Shown here: in pieces, positions 33,639 through 39,991 of the stretch
Position numbering within the stretch: position 1 is the first letter of the stretch
Layout of the letters: each line of letters starts with the position of its first letter
Origin: Lachnospiraceae bacterium
Lineage (GTDB): Bacteria; Bacillota; Clostridia; Lachnospirales; Lachnospiraceae
Assembly (NCBI GenBank): GCA_009779895.1
Contig: WRBB01000028.1
Span: 1 to 39,991, forward strand
DNA: 39,991 bases
Direction: 5' to 3'
Position numbers and translations under genes: made by a program
Notes under the pieces: generated by a model
Seen by the model: only the letters and a program-made list of their open reading frames with translations
Database searches by the model: none
What the model was told of the DNA's origin: nothing

Positions 33639-33732
33639 GTCTTTGATTTCCATCAGCATAATCCTAACAAAAAATCATTGATATGAATAATCGGAATTCC
33701 TTCATAGTTTTAACTCAATAAACACCAAGTTT

Positions 33733-35406
33733 TCAATTCGGTAATAGTTTCCCGCCTTTCGAAGTAAGACTTCCCAAACCAGAAATCACCTGCGGTGCTT
33801 TCCCACCTGTTCTTTGCCCTGTCATCATTGCATGCATCGCCCATGTTGTTTTTCCTCCCGCCATTTTCGGCATTGCAGCTGTTGCCATGTTTGCAATGGT
33901 TGCATCCCTTAAGCTTTGCCCATGCCTTTTTGGTATCGCACCCAAAGCAAAATAAGACAATGGCAAAACTCTTTCACTACCTGTTTTTGTCGCAGGTCTT
34001 GACATAGGCGGACCGAAAGAAGAAGCAATAGATGTTTGCACACCTCCCGGTGCAAACAAATTAAAATTCCCTGCAATTCCTATATTTGATACCGCTGTCT
34101 GTAACAACACACTATTTGGTGCTGTAATGTTTACTTTACTACCTTTGATAACAATCTGCCCTCTTGCCACCAAGTTAATCCGGCGATTGCTCCGACTATG
34201 AATACCTAACTGATCTTCCATAGAAATATTTACATCACGATTTCTACCTGCCAGTAAAAGTTGATTGGGATTTAAGCTCAACGTTTTATCATGTGCCGTT
34301 ACCATCTGTTTAAACTCCACCGGTTGAAACACTTCACCCATAACGTTTGTTCGTAACAATTGAGTCGCAATACCATCCTTTTCATCATTTGTAGGAAGAG
34401 TGAGTACAACTCTCGAACCCACTTCCGGCATGATATAAGCTGTATTTCCAACTTCCGGCACCCAACCCCAAGGAAAATCCGCTCCCTCTACCTCATCTAT
34501 ATTTAGTTGGATATAAACAGACTCTTTTTCTACCTTACGTATCATACCCTGCAAGCTAAGACCTGCAAGTGAGCCTACTCCTGCTTTTCTTCGATACAAA
34601 AAACCCTCCGCCCCAAAGGTATTCATAAAAATAAGTTCCCCTTGCTCAAACATTACTTTTTGATGAACCAAAACCAATCTCTGATTATTGCGTTGAATAA
34701 AATCTCCGATTTGCCAAGAAGAACGTTGCTCACTGATGACATAACAAAACGCATTTGCCAACATTCCCTTTTCATAAGCTCCACTTTCATAGTATGCGTT
34801 GCTAACCCCACGCTCCACAATCCACTCTTCACGTAAACGTTGCAACCGCCCCTCACGAATCCCAAAATAAAAATCTGGACGTTCCGAAAGAACACTTGCT
34901 TGTATAGGACATTCAAAATACGTTGCCAATCGTTTGATAAACTGCCAATTGGTCTCTTGATATTGTATAAACGGTTTATTGATTGTCCTATCACTTTCCA
35001 TACGCCAAATAAATCTAGCATTATCCTCTTCTATCACTCTATTTATTACATCTCCATACCGCAAAGATATATTTTGAAAAGAACGAGAATGCAATGCCAC
35101 ATCCATATCTACACTATAAGAACTTAGATGAATAACCGCCTTAAATAACTGATCTTGCACAACTTGTAAAACCTTACTTATTTTCCCGGAGAAAAACAAA
35201 ACATCCTCACCCTCATGATATACAAAAAACTTTATGTTTTGCTCCACATAAGATGTCCTTGAAAAAACCTCTTGTTCTTCCGGCTTTATTGTGACTTCCA
35301 AAGTTAAACTTCCATGTTCATTTAATGAATGCTCCATCTCCAATTTCAAAACATGAGAGATTGAAATACTTGACTCAATTTTAAGATTTTCGTGACGAAT
35401 CAACAT
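33733..35406 (-). CDS. VgrG/gpD-like spike protein 2 with C-terminal extension
   Basis: A 557-aa protein of the VgrG / phage late control D / Pvc8 group. The gp27-like base (about 1-270) holds the family motif 'YQETNWQFIKRLATYFE' (149-165). An OB-fold gp5-like domain (about 285-350) has 'EVGNTAYIMPEVGSRVVLTL'. A short beta-helix-like stalk (about 385-450) follows ('INLVARGQIVIKGSKVNITA'). Residues 451-557 are an extra tail rich in Gly, Ala, Met and Lys with no recognised domain. It is a paralogue of the spike protein two genes upstream. AGGTGA precedes the ATG, 4 nt after the Imm11-like gene. It probably forms the tip of an injection apparatus or carries an effector. Confidence 0.85.
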   Translation of the reverse strand: MLIRHENLKIESSISISHVLKLEMEHSLNEHGSLTLEVTIKPEEQEVFSRTSYVEQNIKFFVYHEGEDVLFFSGKISKVLQVVQDQLFKAVIHLSSYSVDMDVALHSRSFQNISLRYGDVINRVIEEDNARFIWRMESDRTINKPFIQYQETNWQFIKRLATYFECPIQASVLSERPDFYFGIREGRLQRLREEWIVERGVSNAYYESGAYEKGMLANAFCYVISEQRSSWQIGDFIQRNNQRLVLVHQKVMFEQGELIFMNTFGAEGFLYRRKAGVGSLAGLSLQGMIRKVEKESVYIQLNIDEVEGADFPWGWVPEVGNTAYIMPEVGSRVVLTLPTNDEKDGIATQLLRTNVMGEVFQPVEFKQMVTAHDKTLSLNPNQLLLAGRNRDVNISMEDQLGIHSRSNRRINLVARGQIVIKGSKVNITAPNSVLLQTAVSNIGIAGNFNLFAPGGVQTSIASSFGPPMSRPATKTGSERVLPLSYFALGAIPKRHGQSLRDATIANMATAAMPKMAGGKTTWAMHAMMTGQRTGGKAPQVISGLGSLTSKGGKLLPN

Positions 35407-35410
35407 CTTT

Positions 35411-35932
35411 TCACCTGCTTTCTATATGCGGATAAACCACATTTGCTTCCGTTAATCCCATACCAACGGCTTTTCGCCGCAACAAACTTTCTACCAATTC
35501 ATAATATATCAAGATATATTTTTGATGCCCTCCTGTTACCTGAAATAAATACTGTTTTCCCAATTGACTTCCATCTATTTCAATTTGTTTCCCTTGATGA
35601 TTTGAAATTAAAATGTCTTTCTCTTCCAACTTCGGTATATAATAAACCTTTGTTTCTTTCCTTTCTTTACAATGCAAAGCAATATACTCAAAATCTAAAT
35701 GAGGCTCATACAAACGAATCACTTCCATTGCTTTTTTGCTTACCATAAAACAAGGGCTCATCATTATATCCGTATATACCATTTGCATATGTTCTGAAAT
35801 CGGATATATCTTATATTGCGTTTTTAATTTTTCACTTTTTTGATTCATATTGCGAAGATCCAACATATCAGTTCCACTGTTTATCTGAGGTGATATATAA
35901 GCCCCATGCACCTCTAATACAAAATAATCCAT
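35411..35932 (-). CDS. Imm11/DUF1629-like protein (putative immunity protein)
   Basis: A 173-aa soluble protein. The layout is an N-terminal 'MDYFVLEVHGAYISPQINSG', a central 'SPCFMVSKKAMEVIRLYEPH' followed by 'YYIPKLEEKDILIS', and the end 'YELVESLLRRKAVGMGLTEA'. This resembles from memory the Imm11 (DUF1629) immunity-like proteins found next to VgrG and PAAR-like genes in Clostridia. If so, it would neutralise a partner toxin or act as an effector adaptor; no toxin gene is adjacent here. An upstream TTG at 35938 overlaps the previous stop codon; ATG 35932 with AGGAG 10 nt upstream is preferred. Confidence 0.6.
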   Translation of the reverse strand: MDYFVLEVHGAYISPQINSGTDMLDLRNMNQKSEKLKTQYKIYPISEHMQMVYTDIMMSPCFMVSKKAMEVIRLYEPHLDFEYIALHCKERKETKVYYIPKLEEKDILISNHQGKQIEIDGSQLGKQYLFQVTGGHQKYILIYYELVESLLRRKAVGMGLTEANVVYPHIESR

Positions 35933-35934
35933 CG

Positions 35935-36447
35935 TCAAATTTCTCCTATTTGAACCAATTTTCCCATTTCTTCACCAAAATAAACCGGTATTAATACCTC
36001 GGCTTTTTCAACATTTTGCAACACTATTTCAAAAAAACAAACACTATTTTGATAAAGTAACTCCATGTAGTATCGCCTTACTTCCTCCACTTCATAAGAA
36101 AACACACGTATAAAAAATAATTGTAATTTTTGGGTGAACTGCTCCATCGTTGCCGCTACATCATCAAATAGAAATGCCAACCCTATCCTTTGCCAAAAAG
36201 CAATCTCACCTACAAAGACTTCTCCCGCATAGCTTGTTAAACCAAATTGATTGCTCTGGGTAATATAACTACTTCTTAAATATGTAACAATTAAGCTTTT
36301 TTGCTTTGACTGCATACTGTTTTTTGCATCCACAAAAAGAGGCACCAAATCTGCTGTCTCCGCACGAGAAATAGATTCTTTCCATGCTGCAACAGCATGT
36401 TCCATATCTTCTTTTAAATATTCTAATAATTCAGGCACTCGATTCAT
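35935..36447 (-). CDS. Unknown 170-aa protein of the spike-protein cassette
   Basis: An all-helical soluble protein without signal peptide or membrane helix ('LLEYLKEDMEHAVAAWKESI', 'DVAATMEQFTQKLQLFFIRV', 'VEEVRRYYMELLYQNSVCFF'). I recognise no family. It begins 27 nt after spike protein 1 and its stop nearly touches the Imm11-like gene. The position suggests a chaperone or adaptor for one of the spike proteins, by analogy with the small helical partners usually coded beside VgrG genes; this is inference only. Confidence 0.6.
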   Translation of the reverse strand: MNRVPELLEYLKEDMEHAVAAWKESISRAETADLVPLFVDAKNSMQSKQKSLIVTYLRSSYITQSNQFGLTSYAGEVFVGEIAFWQRIGLAFLFDDVAATMEQFTQKLQLFFIRVFSYEVEEVRRYYMELLYQNSVCFFEIVLQNVEKAEVLIPVYFGEEMGKLVQIGEI

Positions 36448-36474
36448 CTATTTATAACTCCATTGATTTTTTTA

Positions 36475-38151
36475 TTAATTCATATTAATTTTCCCACCAC
36501 CAATATTGATGGCATTTTGTATATTAATTTGTGCCGCACCTTGTTGCACCGTTACACTTCTGTCTCCATAAACCGTCACACCACTTTGACTATTTAATAA
36601 AATATCCGCTTCAGAATCTAGGGTAATATTACCATTACTCTTCATGAAAATTCCCTGGTTGTCAATAATATCAATGGAATCACCTTGATTATTTGTAAAA
36701 TGCATACCCGTTGGCGTTAATAAGATTTCTTTGCCGTGACGATTTTTCCATGACTTATGATCCGGATTGACGCGCCCACCGGTTGTTTCTAAATGAACAT
36801 TGCTTGCCACATATGCGCCCGCATCTTCAGCTTCCGGAAAAATAACACGCACCTCATCACCAATCTCCGGCATGTTATACCACCCTGTCCCGTCGGGAGT
36901 AGAATAAACGGTAGCATACTCAAACCATCGAGGCGCACTCCGCCCTTTGTTTTCATCCTCATAAATCATCACTTGAACTCTATCTCTTGCTACATTTGTA
37001 ACTTTTGCCAACATAGATACACCTTGCACCTGCTCAAATGACTGACGAAAACCATAAGCTGATTTCAAAGAAGATAAGGTATAATCATGAACCAACTCTC
37101 CCCCTTCTAAGAAACTTTTCACGTGGCATACAACAAATCCGCTTCCCGCAAAACTTACTCTTTGCCCCAAATCATAAACATCCCTTGTATGAACATATAA
37201 CACACCGTTTTCTTTTTGCATCAAGCTATTTGCATCAGATAATTCTTGACCCATTGTATAATTTTCTGAGACCATTTCACTCCAACGCTGATTTGGATTT
37301 ATTCCAAGATAAAAACGCTTCCCTTGGGTGACAAACTCCGGCAAAACCACAACACCCAAACGATGAGCCAAACGTTTTATAAAAGACCAATCACTTTCTT
37401 TATACTGTACCGTCAACTGCCCTATTTGTGTTTCATTTTTTTCACGCATCATAAATTGTCCGCCTGCCACATTTAAACAAGTATCAATGACCGCTTGATA
37501 TGATACCGTATGATCTTGAAAGGTTCGTGTATGGGATATTTGGTCCAGCAAAAAGCTACCTGTTTTGATTTCAATGGTCATGGTATGCACTTGGTGCTTT
37601 GTGCAAATCAACAAACTTGTCAAAATACCATGGAAAAAAATCCTCTCTTCTCCTGCATCATTCCATAGCTTCACACAAGGCCACACGTCTCTTCCAACCA
37701 TACCATCATAAACAGAAACATTTTCACTTGAAATCAATCCCGATACACGTAAAACCCCGTGATCATTAAAGGTCTGGATGGACTCCCACTGTAAAAAATT
37801 TAAAAATTCAAAGGGTTCTATTTCTATCCTCGTAACACGAAACCCCTGTGCTTGTGACCTATGAAACGCACGTCGCAAATTCATAATGAGCGGTAGCGGC
37901 GTTATTTCATTTCTGATTGGTTGCATTGGCATTTGTATCGGCTCGATACTACCTTTTAGATTCGATATTGAACTTCCTGGCGGCTCGATGCTTCCTTTTA
38001 AATTTGATATCGGACTTTGTGGCGATACAATACCATCCAACCTATTTGATATTGGACTTTGGGTTGGTTCAATACGACCCATATTATTTCGAATCCCTGT
38101 TATACCCGGCTCCATTCCCTGTGGTCTTTTAAATTTACGCATCATCTTCAT
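36475..38151 (-). CDS. VgrG/gpD-like spike protein 1 with N-terminal repeats
   Basis: A 558-aa spike protein. Residues 25-80 form a degenerate tandem repeat of about 14 aa (consensus G-S-I-E-P-x-x-S-x-I-S-N-L-K). The gp27-like base follows (about 100-370) with the family motif 'YKESDWSFIKRLAHRLG' (250-266), then an OB-fold domain (about 381-452: 'VQVMIYEDENKG', 'WYNMPEIGDEVRVIFPEA'). A gp5-like beta-helix spike makes up about 475-558 ('GNITLDSEADILLNSQSGV', 'INIQNAINIGGGKINMN'). Its ATG overlaps the stop of the DcrB-like gene (ATGA), so the two are coupled. No lysozyme or toxin domain is fused. Confidence 0.88.
   Translation of the reverse strand: MKMMRKFKRPQGMEPGITGIRNNMGRIEPTQSPISNRLDGIVSPQSPISNLKGSIEPPGSSISNLKGSIEPIQMPMQPIRNEITPLPLIMNLRRAFHRSQAQGFRVTRIEIEPFEFLNFLQWESIQTFNDHGVLRVSGLISSENVSVYDGMVGRDVWPCVKLWNDAGEERIFFHGILTSLLICTKHQVHTMTIEIKTGSFLLDQISHTRTFQDHTVSYQAVIDTCLNVAGGQFMMREKNETQIGQLTVQYKESDWSFIKRLAHRLGVVVLPEFVTQGKRFYLGINPNQRWSEMVSENYTMGQELSDANSLMQKENGVLYVHTRDVYDLGQRVSFAGSGFVVCHVKSFLEGGELVHDYTLSSLKSAYGFRQSFEQVQGVSMLAKVTNVARDRVQVMIYEDENKGRSAPRWFEYATVYSTPDGTGWYNMPEIGDEVRVIFPEAEDAGAYVASNVHLETTGGRVNPDHKSWKNRHGKEILLTPTGMHFTNNQGDSIDIIDNQGIFMKSNGNITLDSEADILLNSQSGVTVYGDRSVTVQQGAAQINIQNAINIGGGKINMN
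37912..38079 (-). repeat. Degenerate tandem repeat in spike protein 1
   Basis: About four units of 39-45 nt encoding Gly-[RS]-Ile-Glu-Pro...Ile-Ser-Asn-[LR] type segments (GRIEPTQSPISN, GIVSPQSPISN, GSIEPPGSSISN, GSIEPIQMP). Both the DNA and the protein are repetitive, suggesting recent duplication of the unit. Confidence 0.75.
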
Positions 38152-38729
38152 AACTTTGTATTCTCCTTTTCATATTTTACGGATTCCCACATTTGCACTA
38201 CTACGTTTTCCCAATCCGGATAATCTTCCATGAAACAATTAAAATTCAGTTGCATCAGATATCTATCAACCTTTACAAATGCCAACACATTGTAAACAGT
38301 ATCATCTAAAGTGTTTTGGTAAAAATGGAAGAAATGCCCCTCTACTTTTTGTAGCTCGTTCAAATCACTAAGCTCAAAAACATCTTGTTCTTTTATAAAT
38401 ATCCGCTGAACCTGCTCCGCTATTTGCTTTGTTTCCGACATTTCCATGTGATTCGGCAAAAAAGTCCATCCCATATTTACCGTCAGGTCTTCGTTTGTCA
38501 ATAAATATTCCGGTCGATAGAGTGATGGATATTTGATGTTTGCATACTCTTCCGACATTGACATAAATATCTTCGGAATCATCAAGGAAAATCGTTCTGC
38601 AAATGTTGCCTTTTCAAACAAAATAATTTCACCTTTTACGTAACATCCCTCTTCTAAAGAAGAATATTGCTCCTTTAAATTTTCTTCTCGTTTTTGTAAA
38701 ATAATTTCATCTTGATACATCGCTTCCAT
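38148..38729 (-). CDS. DcrB-like (DUF1795-type) protein, putative adaptor chaperone
   Basis: A 193-aa soluble protein. The central part 'ERFSLMIPKIFMSMSEEYAN' followed by 'IKYPSLYRPEYLLTNEDLTV', and the end 'YLMQLNFNCFMEDYPDWENV', fit the DcrB/DUF1795 fold as I remember it from clostridial relatives ('KYPS..RP' followed by an 'N' sheet). In type VI secretion systems proteins of this fold (EagR) hold effectors for loading on VgrG. Its coupling to a VgrG gene by an ATGA overlap is consistent with such a role. A GTG at 38741 is a possible longer start; ATG 38729, 6 nt after GTGAGG, is preferred. Confidence 0.6.
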   Translation of the reverse strand: MEAMYQDEIILQKREENLKEQYSSLEEGCYVKGEIILFEKATFAERFSLMIPKIFMSMSEEYANIKYPSLYRPEYLLTNEDLTVNMGWTFLPNHMEMSETKQIAEQVQRIFIKEQDVFELSDLNELQKVEGHFFHFYQNTLDDTVYNVLAFVKVDRYLMQLNFNCFMEDYPDWENVVVQMWESVKYEKENTKL

Positions 38730-38765
38730 CAGCAACCTCACTTTCTTTTCATTTCTATTCCATTC

Positions 38766-39671
38766 CTATTCACTAGGACCATCGCTTCTTGGCTGATTAC
38801 TATTACCACCAAATATCAGACTAATATCTTCACCGGCAAAAACCTCCGGCAATATACCATTCCAAGCGTAAATAAATTGTTGTCTTAATCTTGCATCAAT
38901 CACCTCAGGAGAAGCATAGCTCCACTCATCAAGAATAATATTAAGTGCATCCGCTTCACCTTGTGCTCGTAGCCGATTGGCCTCTGCTTCAATTTCAGCT
39001 ACTTGCCGTTCTTGCTCTGCTAAAACAACTGCCCTATCACGCTCAAATTCAGCTTGCATCATTTCTTGTTCTGCAATCATACGTTGTTCCACCGCACCTT
39101 CAAATGCACTACTGAAATACAGATTTTCAACGTTTGTCTGCCTAATATTTATATGGAAATACTCCCCCACTTCTCTTAACCCCGTTGTAATCAAACCACT
39201 TAAATACGCTCTTGATTCAACAATTTCCATGGCAGTCTTTGTCGCAAATACATTTTGAATCTCTTGCAATAGTACACCATCTAACATACTTGCTAAGTCT
39301 GATTGTCTACCAAATTGACGTGCAATTTCATTCACACTACCGGGATTCAAATAATAAATAACCGTAACTTCACCACGAACATTTTGTGCATCTATACTAT
39401 ATCCATTAAATTCAAAAATCTGTTCCTGCGCCGTAATACTATATCTATCAATTCTATGAATTGGCCAAAACCGCCAATGTATTCCGGAACCAACCTGCTC
39501 CCGAATGGTACCTAAACGCCTAACAACTGCAATCTCCGTTTCATCAATCATATTAAAGGATGGTATCGTCAATACCAAAACCACTACTAATACAAAACCC
39601 AAAATCACATAAAATTTTGTTTTACCTTTTTCTTTCTTTTTCACCTTAAAATCGATTGTGTTCTCTAACAT
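38766..39671 (-). CDS. SPFH/band-7 (prohibitin/HflC-like) membrane protein
   Basis: A 301-aa protein with one N-terminal transmembrane helix (about 19-38) followed by an SPFH domain ('DETEIAVVRRLGTIREQVGS', 'HWRFWPIHRIDRYSITAQEQ', 'IDAQNVRGEVTVIYYLNPG') and a helical coiled coil rich in Ala/Glu ('EQEMMQAEFERDRAVVLAEQ', 'AEIEAEANRLRAQGEADALN'). It may organise membrane microdomains or regulate a membrane protease, as HflC does for FtsH. No HflK partner is visible. It lies 24-36 nt before the DcrB-like gene and may be co-transcribed with the spike cassette. GAGGAGG precedes the ATG. Confidence 0.9.
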   Translation of the reverse strand: MLENTIDFKVKKKEKGKTKFYVILGFVLVVVLVLTIPSFNMIDETEIAVVRRLGTIREQVGSGIHWRFWPIHRIDRYSITAQEQIFEFNGYSIDAQNVRGEVTVIYYLNPGSVNEIARQFGRQSDLASMLDGVLLQEIQNVFATKTAMEIVESRAYLSGLITTGLREVGEYFHINIRQTNVENLYFSSAFEGAVEQRMIAEQEMMQAEFERDRAVVLAEQERQVAEIEAEANRLRAQGEADALNIILDEWSYASPEVIDARLRQQFIYAWNGILPEVFAGEDISLIFGGNSNQPRSDGPSE

Positions 39672-39866
39672 TTTTCCTCCTCTTTGCTTTCATAAAATTC
39701 ATTTGAATATATCATCTCACTAGTTTCTTCTTTACTATAATTAAAATCTCCTACTATTATGCATTATTCTGCCTCTATATAACATTCTCATCAAAACGTA
39801 TCGTTTTCTGCTCCTTTTTTAAATGAATATGCATCGCCTGCACCCGCCCAATTCTTTGCAAATACA
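39672..39866. other. Intergenic stretch between SPFH gene and insertion sequence
   Basis: About 195 nt without a clear gene. On the minus strand a frame free of stops from 39763 to the TAG at 39665 encodes an acidic 32-residue stretch (ending SKEEEKC), overlapping the SPFH start codon, but it has no good start codon. It could be the end of a gene destroyed by the insertion sequence. No convincing promoter was found. Confidence 0.4.
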
Positions 39867-39991
39867 TGTTGTCCTAGTCAAGCGTTTTTGTAACACCATT
39901 TGATAGTTTCACGCTGCACGTAATGCAACGCTTGGTGGCAAGCCACCATTGTATCGATGTGGTCTTAAATTATTGTATTTTACATAGATGA
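39867..39991 (-). mobile_element. IS3-like insertion sequence, one end (partial)
   Basis: The right edge holds the end of a transposase frame and, beyond its stop codon, about 40 nt reading TGTTGTCCTAGTCAAGCG on the plus strand, which could be the terminal inverted repeat (TG...CA type ends). The exact boundary (about 39867-39870) cannot be fixed because the other end lies outside the window. Confidence 0.55.
39909..39991 (-). CDS. IS3-family transposase, C-terminal end (partial)
   Basis: The last 26 codons of a frame that enters from the right edge, reading IYVKYNNLRPHRYNGGLPP and then SVALRAA and a TGA stop at 39909-39911. The 'YNN-x-RPH-x-x-x-GG-x-x-P' pattern is the conserved C-terminal end of the DDE integrase-core transposases of the IS3 group, just after the catalytic glutamate. 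Whether the rest is intact cannot be seen. Confidence 0.75.
   Translation of the reverse strand, partial: IYVKYNNLRPHRYNGGLPPSVALRAA

Noticed and set aside
34653-35021. A 122-codon minus-strand frame inside spike protein 2
   Set aside because: Out of frame within a gene with clear VgrG motifs; no ribosome-binding site.
36475-38741. Reading the VgrG-like genes as an ordinary prophage tail region
   Set aside because: No capsid, portal, terminase, tape measure, sheath, holin or integrase gene is present, and Imm11-like and DcrB-like genes fit toxin-delivery modules better; a phage origin further right cannot be excluded.

Overview
The window comes from a low-GC Gram-positive anaerobe of class Clostridia, most likely Lachnospirales. 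I infer this from the 5' end of a 16S rRNA gene at the left edge, AT-rich DNA with strong AGGAGG ribosome-binding sites, lipoproteins with Gram-positive lipoboxes, and several small conserved proteins of lachnospiral type. All but one of the genes lie on the minus strand, so the window is best read from right to left, towards the rRNA operon.

Layout in transcription order. (1) 39.99-39.87 kb: the last 26 codons and outer end of an IS3-like insertion sequence. (2) 39.67-33.73 kb: a six-gene cassette: SPFH/band-7 membrane protein, DcrB-like (DUF1795-type) protein, VgrG-like spike protein 1 with an N-terminal repeat, an unknown 170-aa protein, an Imm11/DUF1629-like protein, and VgrG-like spike protein 2 with an extra C-terminal tail. 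This is the most unusual accessory region: parts of a contractile-injection or polymorphic-toxin type system, with no sheath, tube, baseplate or obvious toxin in view. (3) 33.1-33.6 kb: the only plus-strand gene, unknown, sharing a bidirectional terminator with the cassette. (4) 32.96-25.39 kb: an arabinofuranoside utilisation locus: LacI repressor, cytoplasmic GH127 beta-L-arabinofuranosidase, sugar-binding lipoprotein and two permeases. Matching operator-like sites precede lacI and the GH127 gene. Both permeases carry a related extra N-terminal membrane domain. (5) 25.36-23.51 kb: a GNAT acetyltransferase and a Mbeg1-like (DUF2974) alpha/beta hydrolase. (6) 23.48-15.95 kb: valS, an LtaS-like phosphoglycerol transferase, folC, a 43-aa protein and a TPR membrane protein, tightly packed. 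(7) 15.93-9.67 kb: a complete phosphate regulon, pstS-pstC-pstA-pstB-phoU-phoP-phoR, behind an array of four 11-bp-spaced Pho-box hexamers. The PstS protein has its two sequence halves in swapped order. (8) 9.66-4.04 kb: a DapF-like protein lacking both catalytic cysteines, a GntR/YtrA-type regulator, clpC, a small conserved protein and radA. (9) 4.02-0.34 kb: a GAF-GAF hybrid histidine kinase with two receiver domains and an SPL-type radical SAM protein. (10) 0.30-0 kb: a strong rRNA promoter, a structured leader and the start of 16S rRNA.

How they work together: most of the window is housekeeping (translation, folate, envelope polymer, proteolysis, DNA repair) plus two self-contained regulated modules: phosphate uptake under PhoPR, and arabinofuranoside uptake and cleavage under LacI. 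The spike-protein cassette beside an IS element is the accessory part. Start codons were moved from the longest reading frame where a ribosome-binding site supports an internal start. All functional calls are from reading the sequence; no database search was possible.
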